64,000 nt of DNA, from positions 1-64,000 of the forward strand of contig CAZLXI010000004.1 in the NCBI GenBank assembly GCA_964563435.1, in the 5' to 3' direction. The DNA is from Leadbetterella sp964563435. GTDB taxonomy: Bacteria > Bacteroidota > Bacteroidia > Cytophagales > Spirosomataceae. The notes under the pieces were generated by a model. That model saw only the letters and a list, made by a program, of their open reading frames with translations, did not search any database and had not been told where the DNA came from. A program made the translations under genes and the position numbers. Below are positions 7,257-16,225 of this stretch, one piece after another. The first letter of the stretch is position 1. Each line of letters begins with the position of its first letter.

Positions 7257-9842
7257 CTACTTTTTATGTAATGTTTCGGGCGGGCCAAGATAGCTCGGTT
7301 TCACACCGCCGAAATCGGCTACGATCTTTTGCAGCACCACGCCGTTATTGACCATCCAGTATTTGAGGGTATGCTTACCCGGCTGGGCAATGGAATGCTT
7401 ACTTGTTTTTTTGATGACCCCTTCCGCCACCCACCGGTTCCAGATGCCGCTGATGCTGTCTTTGTCTTCTTTGTTCAGGCTGATGATCTGCGGTGCTTCA
7501 TCATCAATGGAGACGGCATATTGCAGGCCTTCTTCCGTAAAATGAAAATTAAGGGACGGGGAGAAGTAAGCGGTGATCTCAAACTCTCCTTCACTATACG
7601 TATAAAAATCGTATTCGAGGTGGGGCGCATTACCTCCGGGAGTCTGCACCGGGGCGGTGACGGGAAGCGGGGTTACCGCATCCTCAAATTTACCCAGATC
7701 GGGCAAAACCTGCCAGGTGATACCGTTTGAATTTATGGCTCTGCTGAAGTTTTGAGCATGAATAGAAACCTGCTTATCCTGTTCCCGGAAGGCACGCACA
7801 TTTTCAGGAACAATTGCCCTTTGAGGGTCACCGGTTGCTTCTGCTGTCAGTAAAATATCCTCTCCGGACTTTTCAATATACTTTAGTTCCGGCATAATAT
7901 TGAATGGGGGCTGTTGCCAGGAGGTGTACCCGATGTGCGTCTGGCTCATCATGTGATTCCATTTCCCGTTATTGAGGGTATGGTAGGCCACGGTGATCAA
8001 AGAATCTTTCAGGAAAGCGGCTTTCGCCGAATCGGCATACACGTTAGCGATGGGTTCATTACGATCAAAGGCCTTTCTGTTCCGGGCCACATGGTAGTAC
8101 AGATCGTAGAGGTTGGCCATGGCCTTTACCGGGTGGAGCGCCAGCTGGAAGTAAGCATCGTGGTATTTTCCGGGAAGGTTTGAGCCTATGTTTTCCGCTT
8201 TTTCCAGCAGTTCATTGTATTCTTTGGTAACCTGTTCAAATTCATTGTAATGATCCAGGCTATACGTATTGGCATCCAGCAGCTCAGGTTTTCTGCGGCT
8301 GTTGTATTTCGTATACCGGGTTAGGATATCGGCTATTTCTCCGGCCTGCTCTTTGCCAAACTGTTCGGCGGCCCAGCTTTCGGTGTATTTTCTTACGTCA
8401 CCGGCCCCGATCCTGTCCGGATCCCAGGCAAAATCACACCAAAACGAAATAGGAAGCTCCATCGGCTTAATATCGCCTACATTCACGATCCAGATGTCTT
8501 TTACCCCATGCCGGTAAGCCAGGTTCATCTGCTCCCACACCCGGATGATCTGGGTAGTGTTGATCCATTTGTGGTTTCGCGGCCCGCCCACATAATCGTA
8601 ATGATAGTAGATGCCGTAACCGCCTTTTCTCGGTGCGGCGTCCAAAGCCGGAAGCTTACGGATATTCCCCCAGTTGTCATCGCAGAGCAGCAGCGTTACG
8701 TCATCCGGAACCCGCATGCCTTTATCGTAATATTCCTGAACCTCTTTGTATAAGGCCCACAATTGCGGGGTTTCAGAGGCCGGTTTTCCGCTTACTTCTT
8801 CCATGATCTGCCGCTGATCACGCACAATCCGCTCAAGAAGCCCGGTAGCCGTCTCCCGGGTCATGGGCTCATCGCCGTCGCCCCGCATACCCACCGTTGT
8901 TATTTTTTCGTTCCACGCCCTCTGAAAGCCCTCTCTCCAGAAGGCCTGCAGGCTGTCTTTATTACGTTCGTAGTTCCAGGCGCCTTTGCCGTATCTGCGC
9001 CACTCGTCATGAGCCCGGTTCATGGGTTCATGATGGCTGGTGCCTATTACGATGGCGTAATCATCCGCTACCCCGATGCTCTCCTGGTCATCATCATAAA
9101 AAGCGCTGCCCCACATGGCCGGCCAGAGGTAATTGGCCTTGAGGCGCAGCATGAGCTCGAATACATGTGTATAAAATTTATGATTGAAGCCTCCGAACTT
9201 TTCCCGGCTCCAGCCGCTGAGAGCAGGCGCTTCGTCATTGATGAAGATACCCCGGTATTTTACTTTTGGCACGTCGGAGATATCCAGGGCCGGATTCAGG
9301 TACAAATGTTTTTTTTCTTTCACCGGCACGTCGGCCCACCAGTACCAGGGGGAAACTCCGATCTGCCGCGATACCTCAAAAACCCCGAAAGCGGTGCCCC
9401 GGCGGTCGCTTCCGACAATGACCAGTTGGTCTTCAAGGGCTTTTATCCGGTACTCTTCCCAGGCTTTGACCAGGGAGATCTGCCCGTTGGCTACCAGGTC
9501 TTTGATCATGGCTGACTTTTCTGATGAACCCACCACGATAAGTTTTCCCTTTACCGGGGAATGAACCACAGGAACCTTCCTGCCGGTCACTTTTTCGATG
9601 TCCTGGCTGAGCAATTCAGCCGATTTTTTGACGACCGTGTAGTCATCCTTATCCACGTAAATAGCAGCCTCTGCCAGGTCGAAGCCGGTTTTGCTTTCGG
9701 AAAGGACCTGGGCCTGAGCGGGGAATGAAAAACATAAAATAAACAGGCTTAATAACCTTACCGGGGAGGCAAACAAGCCCAACCGCTTTCCGGAAGAGGC
9801 CGGAGCTCCGAAGAAGGTCTTATAATTGTTTGTTGCTCTCAT
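7257..9842 (-). CDS. Xylan alpha-1,2-glucuronidase, GH115
   Basis: This 861-aa exported enzyme of family GH115 removes (4-O-methyl-)glucuronic acid side chains, including those on internal xylose units of long xylan. An extended N-terminus precedes a signal segment (LSLFILCFSFPAQAQ, about residues 30-45). Family landmarks are KYRGIFINDEAPAL, LRLKANYLWPAMWGSAF, GTSHHEPMNRA, MRGDGDEPM and DIWIVNVGDIKPMELP. The C-terminal 170 residues form a beta-rich accessory domain. It complements the GH67 enzyme two genes upstream, which acts on terminal glucuronic acid. The upstream SDR gene ends 12 nt before it. Confidence 0.93.
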   Translation of the reverse strand: MRATNNYKTFFGAPASSGKRLGLFASPVRLLSLFILCFSFPAQAQVLSESKTGFDLAEAAIYVDKDDYTVVKKSAELLSQDIEKVTGRKVPVVHSPVKGKLIVVGSSEKSAMIKDLVANGQISLVKAWEEYRIKALEDQLVIVGSDRRGTAFGVFEVSRQIGVSPWYWWADVPVKEKKHLYLNPALDISDVPKVKYRGIFINDEAPALSGWSREKFGGFNHKFYTHVFELMLRLKANYLWPAMWGSAFYDDDQESIGVADDYAIVIGTSHHEPMNRAHDEWRRYGKGAWNYERNKDSLQAFWREGFQRAWNEKITTVGMRGDGDEPMTRETATGLLERIVRDQRQIMEEVSGKPASETPQLWALYKEVQEYYDKGMRVPDDVTLLLCDDNWGNIRKLPALDAAPRKGGYGIYYHYDYVGGPRNHKWINTTQIIRVWEQMNLAYRHGVKDIWIVNVGDIKPMELPISFWCDFAWDPDRIGAGDVRKYTESWAAEQFGKEQAGEIADILTRYTKYNSRRKPELLDANTYSLDHYNEFEQVTKEYNELLEKAENIGSNLPGKYHDAYFQLALHPVKAMANLYDLYYHVARNRKAFDRNEPIANVYADSAKAAFLKDSLITVAYHTLNNGKWNHMMSQTHIGYTSWQQPPFNIMPELKYIEKSGEDILLTAEATGDPQRAIVPENVRAFREQDKQVSIHAQNFSRAINSNGITWQVLPDLGKFEDAVTPLPVTAPVQTPGGNAPHLEYDFYTYSEGEFEITAYFSPSLNFHFTEEGLQYAVSIDDEAPQIISLNKEDKDSISGIWNRWVAEGVIKKTSKHSIAQPGKHTLKYWMVNNGVVLQKIVADFGGVKPSYLGPPETLHKK

Positions 9843-9854
9843 GATCTTAACCGG

Positions 9855-10634
9855 TTAAAACCCTATGGCGTTTCCGCCGTCTACGCGCAGCGATACGCCG
9901 GTGATGTAAGCGGCTGCCTCGGATGCTAAAAATACCACAGACCACCCGATATCTTCAGGCTTACCGAATTTGCCCATAGGGGTTCTGCTCAGCGCCCTGT
10001 TCATACGGTCGGGATCGGAACCGAAAGCCGTTTTCATCATGTTGGTTTCAATAAAACCCGGTGCTACGGCATTTACCCGGACGTTGAATTTTGACAGGTC
10101 GGATGCCAGCACTTTCACCATCCCTTCCACCCCGGACTTGGAGGCGGCATAAGCCACTACCCGGTCGATCCCGTAGTAAGCCGCCATTGACGAGATCATG
10201 ATGATGGAACCGCGTTGCCTTTCCACCATTCGTTTAGCTACCGTACGTGTTATGGAAAATACGGCGGTAAGGTTGGTGTCCATGATCCGGGTAAACTCTT
10301 CATCGCTTACTTCCAGCGCCGGCTTTTTCTGGTTGATGCCGGCATTGTTCACCAAAATATCGATGGGTCCGTAAAGCGATTCCACTTCCGTGATCAGTCC
10401 TTCCAAAGTATTGAGTGCCGTTACATCGTTAACGGCATAACGGGCGTTTTCTCCGAGTTCGGCAACGGCTTGTTGCAATCGTGATTCGGTACGGCCGGTA
10501 ATGACCACGGTGGCACCGGCGCTGATCAGGCAACGGGCTATCTCAAGCCCTATTCCTGCCCCACCACCGGTGATCAGGGCCAATTGGTTTTCAAGGGAGA
10601 AAACGACAGGGCGGTTATTCGTATTTTGTATCAT
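9855..10634 (-). CDS. SDR oxidoreductase, probable D-fructuronate reductase (mannonate forming)
   Basis: This 259-aa classical short-chain dehydrogenase is cytosolic. It shows the cofactor motif TGGGAGIG, the structural LVNNAG, and the catalytic Ser-Tyr-Lys set (ISSM...YAASK). The tail ITGVSLRVDGGNAIGF is standard. Its start overlaps the GH67 stop by 4 nt (ATGA), and two genes upstream lies mannonate dehydratase. In the glucuronate pathway, fructuronate must be reduced to mannonate before dehydration, so an SDR-type mannonate oxidoreductase is the best reading. Substrate is inferred from context; the sequence alone supports only 'SDR'. Confidence 0.8.
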   Translation of the reverse strand: MIQNTNNRPVVFSLENQLALITGGGAGIGLEIARCLISAGATVVITGRTESRLQQAVAELGENARYAVNDVTALNTLEGLITEVESLYGPIDILVNNAGINQKKPALEVSDEEFTRIMDTNLTAVFSITRTVAKRMVERQRGSIIMISSMAAYYGIDRVVAYAASKSGVEGMVKVLASDLSKFNVRVNAVAPGFIETNMMKTAFGSDPDRMNRALSRTPMGKFGKPEDIGWSVVFLASEAAAYITGVSLRVDGGNAIGF

Positions 10635-12772
10635 CTTATATGATAAGTATCCACTAATTTTTTCACTTCTTCCAGGGTCCTTTCGGGGGCCTTGTAGGGG
10701 GAGGGTACCGGCATTTTACTGAAGGTCTGAAAATACAGCACGCAGGCATCCCGCCACCAGAGAGCCTCTTTGTATTGGGTTTTGAGGCGGTTTTCTACGT
10801 TCCGGAACGTTTCTGCCGGTATAGAGCTTTCCACAGACGCCCATTCGCTCTGCAGCTCCCTGACCTGCTCCGCACCGTCATAAAAGCTTTTCACAAACTC
10901 GTCCCAGAAGATCTTTCCGTTACTCAGTTTTTTATCCCAGGCCACATGATGGAACCAAAGCAGGAACGGCAGCGGGCAGCTGTCTTGATTGGCATATACC
11001 TGAGCCAGCTTTTCAGGGTATTGCGCCAGCGCATTGCTTCCTTTTGAGGTCCGGTCAAAGCCTATTCCTTTTTCATCGGCCCGGTGGTAGTAAAGGGCTG
11101 TCCAGTCGGGGCGCGGTGCTTTTTCCACCCAGGGTTCGGGTCCGAAATGATGTCCTTCACCCATAACGTGATGCAATCCGAACGGTGAAGTATAGTTCAC
11201 ATAGATCTCCCGTGAGCGCATCATGCTGTTGGTAATGATCTTTACGGCTGCGGGGTTCCGGGTAAGTGTTTGACGGACCCATTCCCCGGCTATTTTTTCA
11301 GAAGATATCTCCGTATCCCATGCCAGCCGCCCCAGCGCATACCAGTTGGACTGAGCCATGGGATGGCCGGTCCAGTTGCGGTCGGAGCCCGTGTTGGCTA
11401 CCCCGGCCATGGCGGTCAGCGGGTAGTCAAAGGTTTTGCCTTTGATCGTGTTGGCAACGGTAGAGCCTTCTCCCTTTACGTACGTATCGGTATCAAGACA
11501 TTCTTTGAATAAAGGGGCTTCGTAAACCCAGTGGGTAGCCCACCCCAGGTATTCCTGGGTCAGTTGAAACTCCATAGAAACCGGTGTTTTCTCCATGTTG
11601 GAAAATAGGGGTGATACCGGTTCGCGGGGCATGAAGTCGATCGGGCCGTTTTTGACCTGGATGATCACGTTACCGGCAAATCTACCGTCATACGGTTTGA
11701 ACTCTTCATACGCCGCTTTAAAACGGTCACCTTTGGGGTCGAACGCATATACAAAGGCCCGCCACAGGATCACCCCGCCATAAGGTTTTACCGCTTCGGC
11801 CAGCATGTTGGCCCCGTCCACGTGTGTTCTGCCGTAGTCCATAGGGCCCGGTTCTCCTTCCGAATTGGCCTTCACCAGGAAGCCGCCGAAATCCGGGATC
11901 AGCGCATAAATTTCTTTGGTTTTATCCTTCCACCATTGCCCGACCTCCGGGTTCAGCGGGTCGGCATCTTTAAGGCCGCCTGAGATTTTCGGGGAAGCAA
12001 AATTGACGGACAAGTAAACTTTTATGCCGTACGGCCGGAAGATGTCAGCCAGGGCCTTTACTTTTCCCAGGTATTCCGGCGTCAGGAAACGGGCGCTGGC
12101 ATTCACGTTATTGAGTACGGTAGCGTTGATGCCGATCGAGGCATTGGCCCTTGCGTAGTCGATGTAGCGCGGGTCGATGCGTTCCGGAAGCTCGTACCAT
12201 TTCCACAGCGACATGCCGGCATACCCTCGCTCAATGGTGCCGTTATTGTTGTCCCAATGGTTTAACATACGGAGCTGAATGGCCGGAGAGGTCACTACGT
12301 TATTAGCTTCGCCGGTCTGCATATTTCGTAATAAGTGAAACACTCCGTACAGCACCCCGGCCCCGGTTTTTCCGCGGATGGTGATGCGCTTTCCTTCCGA
12401 AGCGATCCGGTATCCTTCGCGATTAATATCCGGGGTGGAGGTGTCGGTTATCAATACTAAACCTGTGGTACCGGCTGGAAGGGGCTTCAGGACCGGAGTA
12501 AAGCCTAAAAGGCTGTTTACTGCCTTTTGCAGCTCTTCTACGGCCACTTTCACTGAAGGGTCACGGGTATCGGCATAAATGGTTTTCAGGCGGGTGCTGT
12601 AATACGATCGCTGCGCCTTATCGGCAATTTTATCGTATTTCAGCCACAGTTTGTAGCCGTCATCGGCATGGGCGAATAATGGGGTCAGAAAAAGAAAAAG
12701 CAGGGATGCCCACCTCAGCGTAAAGCCTGTGAGGATGAATTTCTTCCCTAAAAAGTTGTCGATAAATTTCAT
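10631..12772 (-). CDS. aguA: Alpha-glucuronidase, GH67
   Basis: At 713 aa this is a full-length GH67 enzyme. It removes 4-O-methyl-glucuronic acid from the non-reducing end of xylo-oligosaccharides. A hydrophobic signal (SLLFLFLTPLFAHA, ending near residue 36) predicts export to the periplasm. Motifs include VKANSEGEPGPMDYGRTH (general acid Glu), QVKNGPIDFMPREP (Asp) and FQLTQEYLGWATHW (Glu), the two carboxylates that activate water in this inverting family. It overlaps both neighbours by 4 nt (uxuA upstream, SDR downstream), so the three are probably translationally coupled. Confidence 0.95.
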   Translation of the reverse strand: MKFIDNFLGKKFILTGFTLRWASLLFLFLTPLFAHADDGYKLWLKYDKIADKAQRSYYSTRLKTIYADTRDPSVKVAVEELQKAVNSLLGFTPVLKPLPAGTTGLVLITDTSTPDINREGYRIASEGKRITIRGKTGAGVLYGVFHLLRNMQTGEANNVVTSPAIQLRMLNHWDNNNGTIERGYAGMSLWKWYELPERIDPRYIDYARANASIGINATVLNNVNASARFLTPEYLGKVKALADIFRPYGIKVYLSVNFASPKISGGLKDADPLNPEVGQWWKDKTKEIYALIPDFGGFLVKANSEGEPGPMDYGRTHVDGANMLAEAVKPYGGVILWRAFVYAFDPKGDRFKAAYEEFKPYDGRFAGNVIIQVKNGPIDFMPREPVSPLFSNMEKTPVSMEFQLTQEYLGWATHWVYEAPLFKECLDTDTYVKGEGSTVANTIKGKTFDYPLTAMAGVANTGSDRNWTGHPMAQSNWYALGRLAWDTEISSEKIAGEWVRQTLTRNPAAVKIITNSMMRSREIYVNYTSPFGLHHVMGEGHHFGPEPWVEKAPRPDWTALYYHRADEKGIGFDRTSKGSNALAQYPEKLAQVYANQDSCPLPFLLWFHHVAWDKKLSNGKIFWDEFVKSFYDGAEQVRELQSEWASVESSIPAETFRNVENRLKTQYKEALWWRDACVLYFQTFSKMPVPSPYKAPERTLEEVKKLVDTYHIR

Positions 12773-13974
12773 GTTGAAGCCAGGGTTAATGCATACTCTA
12801 TTCCGCGTAATTCAGCCAGACCTTTCAGCCGCCCGATAGCGGTGTAGCCCGGATAGGTTTTCTTAGTTAAATCGTCTAAAATGGCGTGGCCGTGGTCGGG
12901 GCGCATCGGAATCCGGTAGTCGGCTAAGCCGGCCTCTTTCCGCCGGTTATGCTCGTGCCTGATCACCGACAAAACCTCGTACATATTTACATCGCCTTCC
13001 AGGTGCCGGGCTTCATGAAAGCTTCCGAAACGGGTATTTTCTCTTTTGGTGGTACGTAAGTGCAAAAAATGAATACGGGTAGCGAAGCGTTTCGCCATAG
13101 CCGCCACATCGTTGTCTTCTCTTACTCCTAAAGAACCCGTGCAGAAGGTAAGTCCGTTAGCCCGGACATTGCAGGCGGCCAGGATCTGCACGAGGTCGTC
13201 CGCTGTACTGACGATCCGGGGTAATCCCATCAGCGGAAAGGGGGGATCATCCGGATGAATGGCCAGCTTCACCCCCAGCTCCTCAGCAAACGGGGCCACC
13301 TCCCGCAGGAAGTAGTACAGGTTTTCCCGCAGGCCCTGCTCCCCCACCTCTTTATAGGCATCCAGCAGGCTTTGAAAAGTATCCAGCTCAAAGGCATCGT
13401 CGGAGCCCGGCAGGCCCATCAATACATTGGAAGATATGCGGTGTAATTCGGCTTCCGGAAGGGTAGCAAACTGCTCTGCAGCGGCTGCCACCAGTGCGGG
13501 AGAATAGCTCTCTTCCGCCCCGCGCCTTTTCAGGATATGCAGGTCAAAAACGGCAAATTCCAGCCAGTCGAAACGGAGAGCTTTTCCACCGTCCGGCATT
13601 TCGTATCGGGTGTGGGTCCTTGACCAGTCGAGCACGGGCATAAAGTTATAACAAACTGTACGGATGCCGCATTCCGCCAGGTTTTTCAGAGACGTTTTAT
13701 AATTTGCTATCCATTTTTCTCTTTCCGGGAGTCCTTTTTTGATATCCTCGTGTACGGGCAGGCTTTCCACTACATCCCAGTGAAGAGGGGTATAGGTATT
13801 ATTCCCTGCTTCGATATGATCTTTATACCGGGTGATCTCCGGGAGGGTCCAAACTTCTCCTACCGGGGTGTGGTGGAGGGCCGATACCACTACGGAGGCT
13901 CCGGACTGGCGGATGTCCATGAGAGAAACCGGATCTTTGGGTCCGTACCAGCGCATTGCGTGTCGGGTGATCAT
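12769..13974 (-). CDS. uxuA: D-mannonate dehydratase
   Basis: This 401-aa cytosolic enzyme dehydrates D-mannonate to 2-keto-3-deoxygluconate. The TIM-barrel UxuA fold is marked by MRWYGPKDPVSL at the start and metal/substrate blocks AIHPDDPP, FCTGSLG, HFLHLRTTKR and RPDHGH towards the C-terminus. Together with the SDR it handles the uronic acid freed by the GH67 and GH115 enzymes. The first enzyme of the path (uronate isomerase, uxaC) and KDG kinase/aldolase are not in the window. A 167-bp gap with a GC-rich hairpin separates it from the upstream GH10 gene, the longest gap in this half of the operon. Confidence 0.95.
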   Translation of the reverse strand: MITRHAMRWYGPKDPVSLMDIRQSGASVVVSALHHTPVGEVWTLPEITRYKDHIEAGNNTYTPLHWDVVESLPVHEDIKKGLPEREKWIANYKTSLKNLAECGIRTVCYNFMPVLDWSRTHTRYEMPDGGKALRFDWLEFAVFDLHILKRRGAEESYSPALVAAAAEQFATLPEAELHRISSNVLMGLPGSDDAFELDTFQSLLDAYKEVGEQGLRENLYYFLREVAPFAEELGVKLAIHPDDPPFPLMGLPRIVSTADDLVQILAACNVRANGLTFCTGSLGVREDNDVAAMAKRFATRIHFLHLRTTKRENTRFGSFHEARHLEGDVNMYEVLSVIRHEHNRRKEAGLADYRIPMRPDHGHAILDDLTKKTYPGYTAIGRLKGLAELRGIEYALTLAST

Positions 13975-14109
13975 CTGAATTTGTTTTTTTCCTTAAAGAT
14001 CGATCAAAACGGTGATCAGATCATCGTATTTCTTCAGTTTCCTGACGGGAAAGTATAAAAGGTCAATAAAGCTGGCCTCTCGGGAAAGTGCTATTAACCA
14101 GGTGCGGTT

Positions 14110-14131
14110 CCCGACAGGCGTTCCTGTCGGG
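14110..14131. repeat. REP-like GC-rich hairpin
   Basis: A perfect 9-bp stem, CCCGACAGG against CCTGTCGGG with loop CGTT, lies 11 nt past the stop of the large GH10 gene. No T-run follows on either strand, so it is not a classical terminator. It could stabilise the 3' end of the susC-susD-xyn10 part of the mRNA and so set its level apart from the distal genes. That role is inference. Confidence 0.6.
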
Positions 14132-14141
14132 ATGCACAGGT

Positions 14142-16205
14142 TTATTTTGCGGCTTTCAACACACCCCCGTAAGCTGCCTTTTTTGAGAAATCGGCATGAT
14201 ACAGCAGCGGAAAGTCGGACCCGTTCCTATAGAGCCAGCTGGTATCATCGGATATACCCCAAATGGTAATTCCGTGCTGCTGGTTTGAAGGAACATTTGT
14301 CAGATAAGATTTAATGATATATTCGTACATCTCTGCCTGGTACCCCTCATATTGGGGTGTAAGGACAAACCCCTGTTTGCTGTTCTGGTTCACCCGTACA
14401 TCCAATTCAGATACCCGGATCAAAAGCCCTGTGGCCGCCAGCTTACGGAACATGTTGTCTATTCCGGCCCGTGGAGTGCTCAGCAGTACGTGCATCTGGG
14501 TACCGATACCGTCTATTTTGGCCCCTTTTCCTTTGAGCTCGTTGACAAAGGCGATCAGGGAATCGAGCTTGGAGGGACTTGACTCCAGGTTGTATTCATT
14601 GATAAATAACTGGGCACCCGGATCGGCTTCTGAGGCATATTTGAATGCTTTCAGAGCATAGTCTCTGCCCAGGTATTGCGACCAGAAGAAGATGTCGGTA
14701 GCGTTGGTAGGCACGGTCGTGTTGGCGTTGGTTCTCAAAGCGCCGGATTCCACGAGAGGTTCATTCACCACATCCCAGGCTTTTACCGTGCCTTTGTAGC
14801 GTGTAACCGATGCTGTGATGAAGGCTTTCATAGCCTCATCCACTTTTTCAGCCAGGTCAGCGCCCGAAGTCGGTGGTGCTATTGAATTGTCTACCACTTC
14901 CATGTCATCGATAAGGTAAGTGTTAGCCCTCAGGCCCATGTCGAGCAGGATACGGGTCTCGGGTTCATTAGCTGTGAATACCCAGGTCACCGGCGACCAG
15001 TCGGTAGAGGTGGTCCAGTCACCCTGGTAAAGGGCGGAAGGTTGGGTCGACATCCTTCCGGATCCTCCGGCAGCCGTCGATTTCACCCACAGGGTAACAC
15101 GGTAGGCTGTACCCACTGAAGTTTTAAACGGTGCACTGGCGATCTGTACCCGCCAATGTCCACCCGGATTATCCTGGGGGTTAACGATCTTTAAGGAACG
15201 GGTTCCTGTGCGTACTTCTGCAGCACCGGAGCCTGCAGATACCGCGGCACCATTCTGCGCATTAAATACCGACCAGCTTGCGGGCAGGTTGGCCGGCCCA
15301 TCCTCAAATCCGCCGTTGGTCAGGAGAGGATCGGGTGCGGGAGCTTCGGGGTCGAATACCTTGAAGTCATCGATATAATACGTGTTTCCCCGTAACCCCA
15401 TATCAAAAAGGATCCGTGTCTGGGGCTCATTGGCGGTGAAGATCCAGGTGATCGGCGTCCAGTCAGTGGAAGTGGTCCAGCCGCCCTGGTACATGGCCGA
15501 TGGCTGGGTGGAGAGCCTGCCTGATCCGCCGGCGGTAGCTGACTTCACCCAAAACGTTACGTGGTAGGTGCGGCCCACTACTGTTGTCACAGGGTCACTG
15601 GCGATCTGTACGCGCCATTCTCCGCCGGGGTTGTCCTGGGGATTGACAATTTTCATGGAGCCGTTTCCGGTTCTCACTTCATTGGCCCCGGAGCCGGCAG
15701 TTACCGTGGCGCCGTTTTGTGCATTATAAGTACTCCAACCGGTCAGACCGTTTTCAAATCCGCCGTTATTGGCCAGGTTGACCACCTCCGGCTCATTGCT
15801 GCCCGCCGTAAGCGATGACAGGTAAGCTGCGTTCTGGTTCTGGTGCCATACCAGGGTGTGGCCAAATATGTCCAGGCCGTTTTGGGTGGCCAGGTTGGCC
15901 ATTTGATCCGTTCTGGAAAAATCGAAGCTTCCGTCATCTTTTACAATGGCTCCATGCTTCATGTGATAGCCGAAAGTAACCAGGTCGAAATCGGATTTGG
16001 CTACATTGAGATAAGCGGCATTGGAGGTAAACGGGGTAAAATCAACGGCTGTTCCTATCGGTATATTAAAGACATCTTTCAGCCCGGCGGTACGGTCTCC
16101 GTAGTCTCCTTCCCGCAGCACTCCCGTCAGCAGTTCATCTTTGCACGAACCCAGCAGTAAGGAGACCGCGAGGAGTAACGGCATATATTTAGAATATTTT
16201 TTCAT
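14142..16205 (-). CDS. Modular GH10 endoxylanase with two inserted CBM4/9-type modules, lipoprotein
   Basis: This 687-aa xylanase probably sits on the cell surface (lipobox LLLGSC, Cys21). The GH10 barrel is interrupted: residues about 40-135 carry the first part (ending GHTLVWHQNQNAAYLSSL), two beta-sandwich modules follow at about 142-285 and 294-438, and the barrel resumes from about 450. The acid/base is Glu482 (AWDVVNEPL) and the nucleophile Glu600 (RVSELDVRV). Both modules share long identical stretches (KIVNPQDNPGG, TANEP, STQPSA) and look like CBM4/9 xylan-binding domains. The same arrangement is known in Bacteroides and Prevotella xylanases. It follows susD by 20 nt, as expected for the surface endo-enzyme of the locus. 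Confidence 0.93.
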   Translation of the reverse strand: MKKYSKYMPLLLAVSLLLGSCKDELLTGVLREGDYGDRTAGLKDVFNIPIGTAVDFTPFTSNAAYLNVAKSDFDLVTFGYHMKHGAIVKDDGSFDFSRTDQMANLATQNGLDIFGHTLVWHQNQNAAYLSSLTAGSNEPEVVNLANNGGFENGLTGWSTYNAQNGATVTAGSGANEVRTGNGSMKIVNPQDNPGGEWRVQIASDPVTTVVGRTYHVTFWVKSATAGGSGRLSTQPSAMYQGGWTTSTDWTPITWIFTANEPQTRILFDMGLRGNTYYIDDFKVFDPEAPAPDPLLTNGGFEDGPANLPASWSVFNAQNGAAVSAGSGAAEVRTGTRSLKIVNPQDNPGGHWRVQIASAPFKTSVGTAYRVTLWVKSTAAGGSGRMSTQPSALYQGDWTTSTDWSPVTWVFTANEPETRILLDMGLRANTYLIDDMEVVDNSIAPPTSGADLAEKVDEAMKAFITASVTRYKGTVKAWDVVNEPLVESGALRTNANTTVPTNATDIFFWSQYLGRDYALKAFKYASEADPGAQLFINEYNLESSPSKLDSLIAFVNELKGKGAKIDGIGTQMHVLLSTPRAGIDNMFRKLAATGLLIRVSELDVRVNQNSKQGFVLTPQYEGYQAEMYEYIIKSYLTNVPSNQQHGITIWGISDDTSWLYRNGSDFPLLYHADFSKKAAYGGVLKAAK

Positions 16206-16225
16206 AATCCGGATATTTTAACAAG

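Noticed and set aside
8763..9515. 250-aa plus-strand ORF inside the GH115 gene
   Set aside because: Antisense shadow of a clear GH115 coding region, with no recognisable domain.
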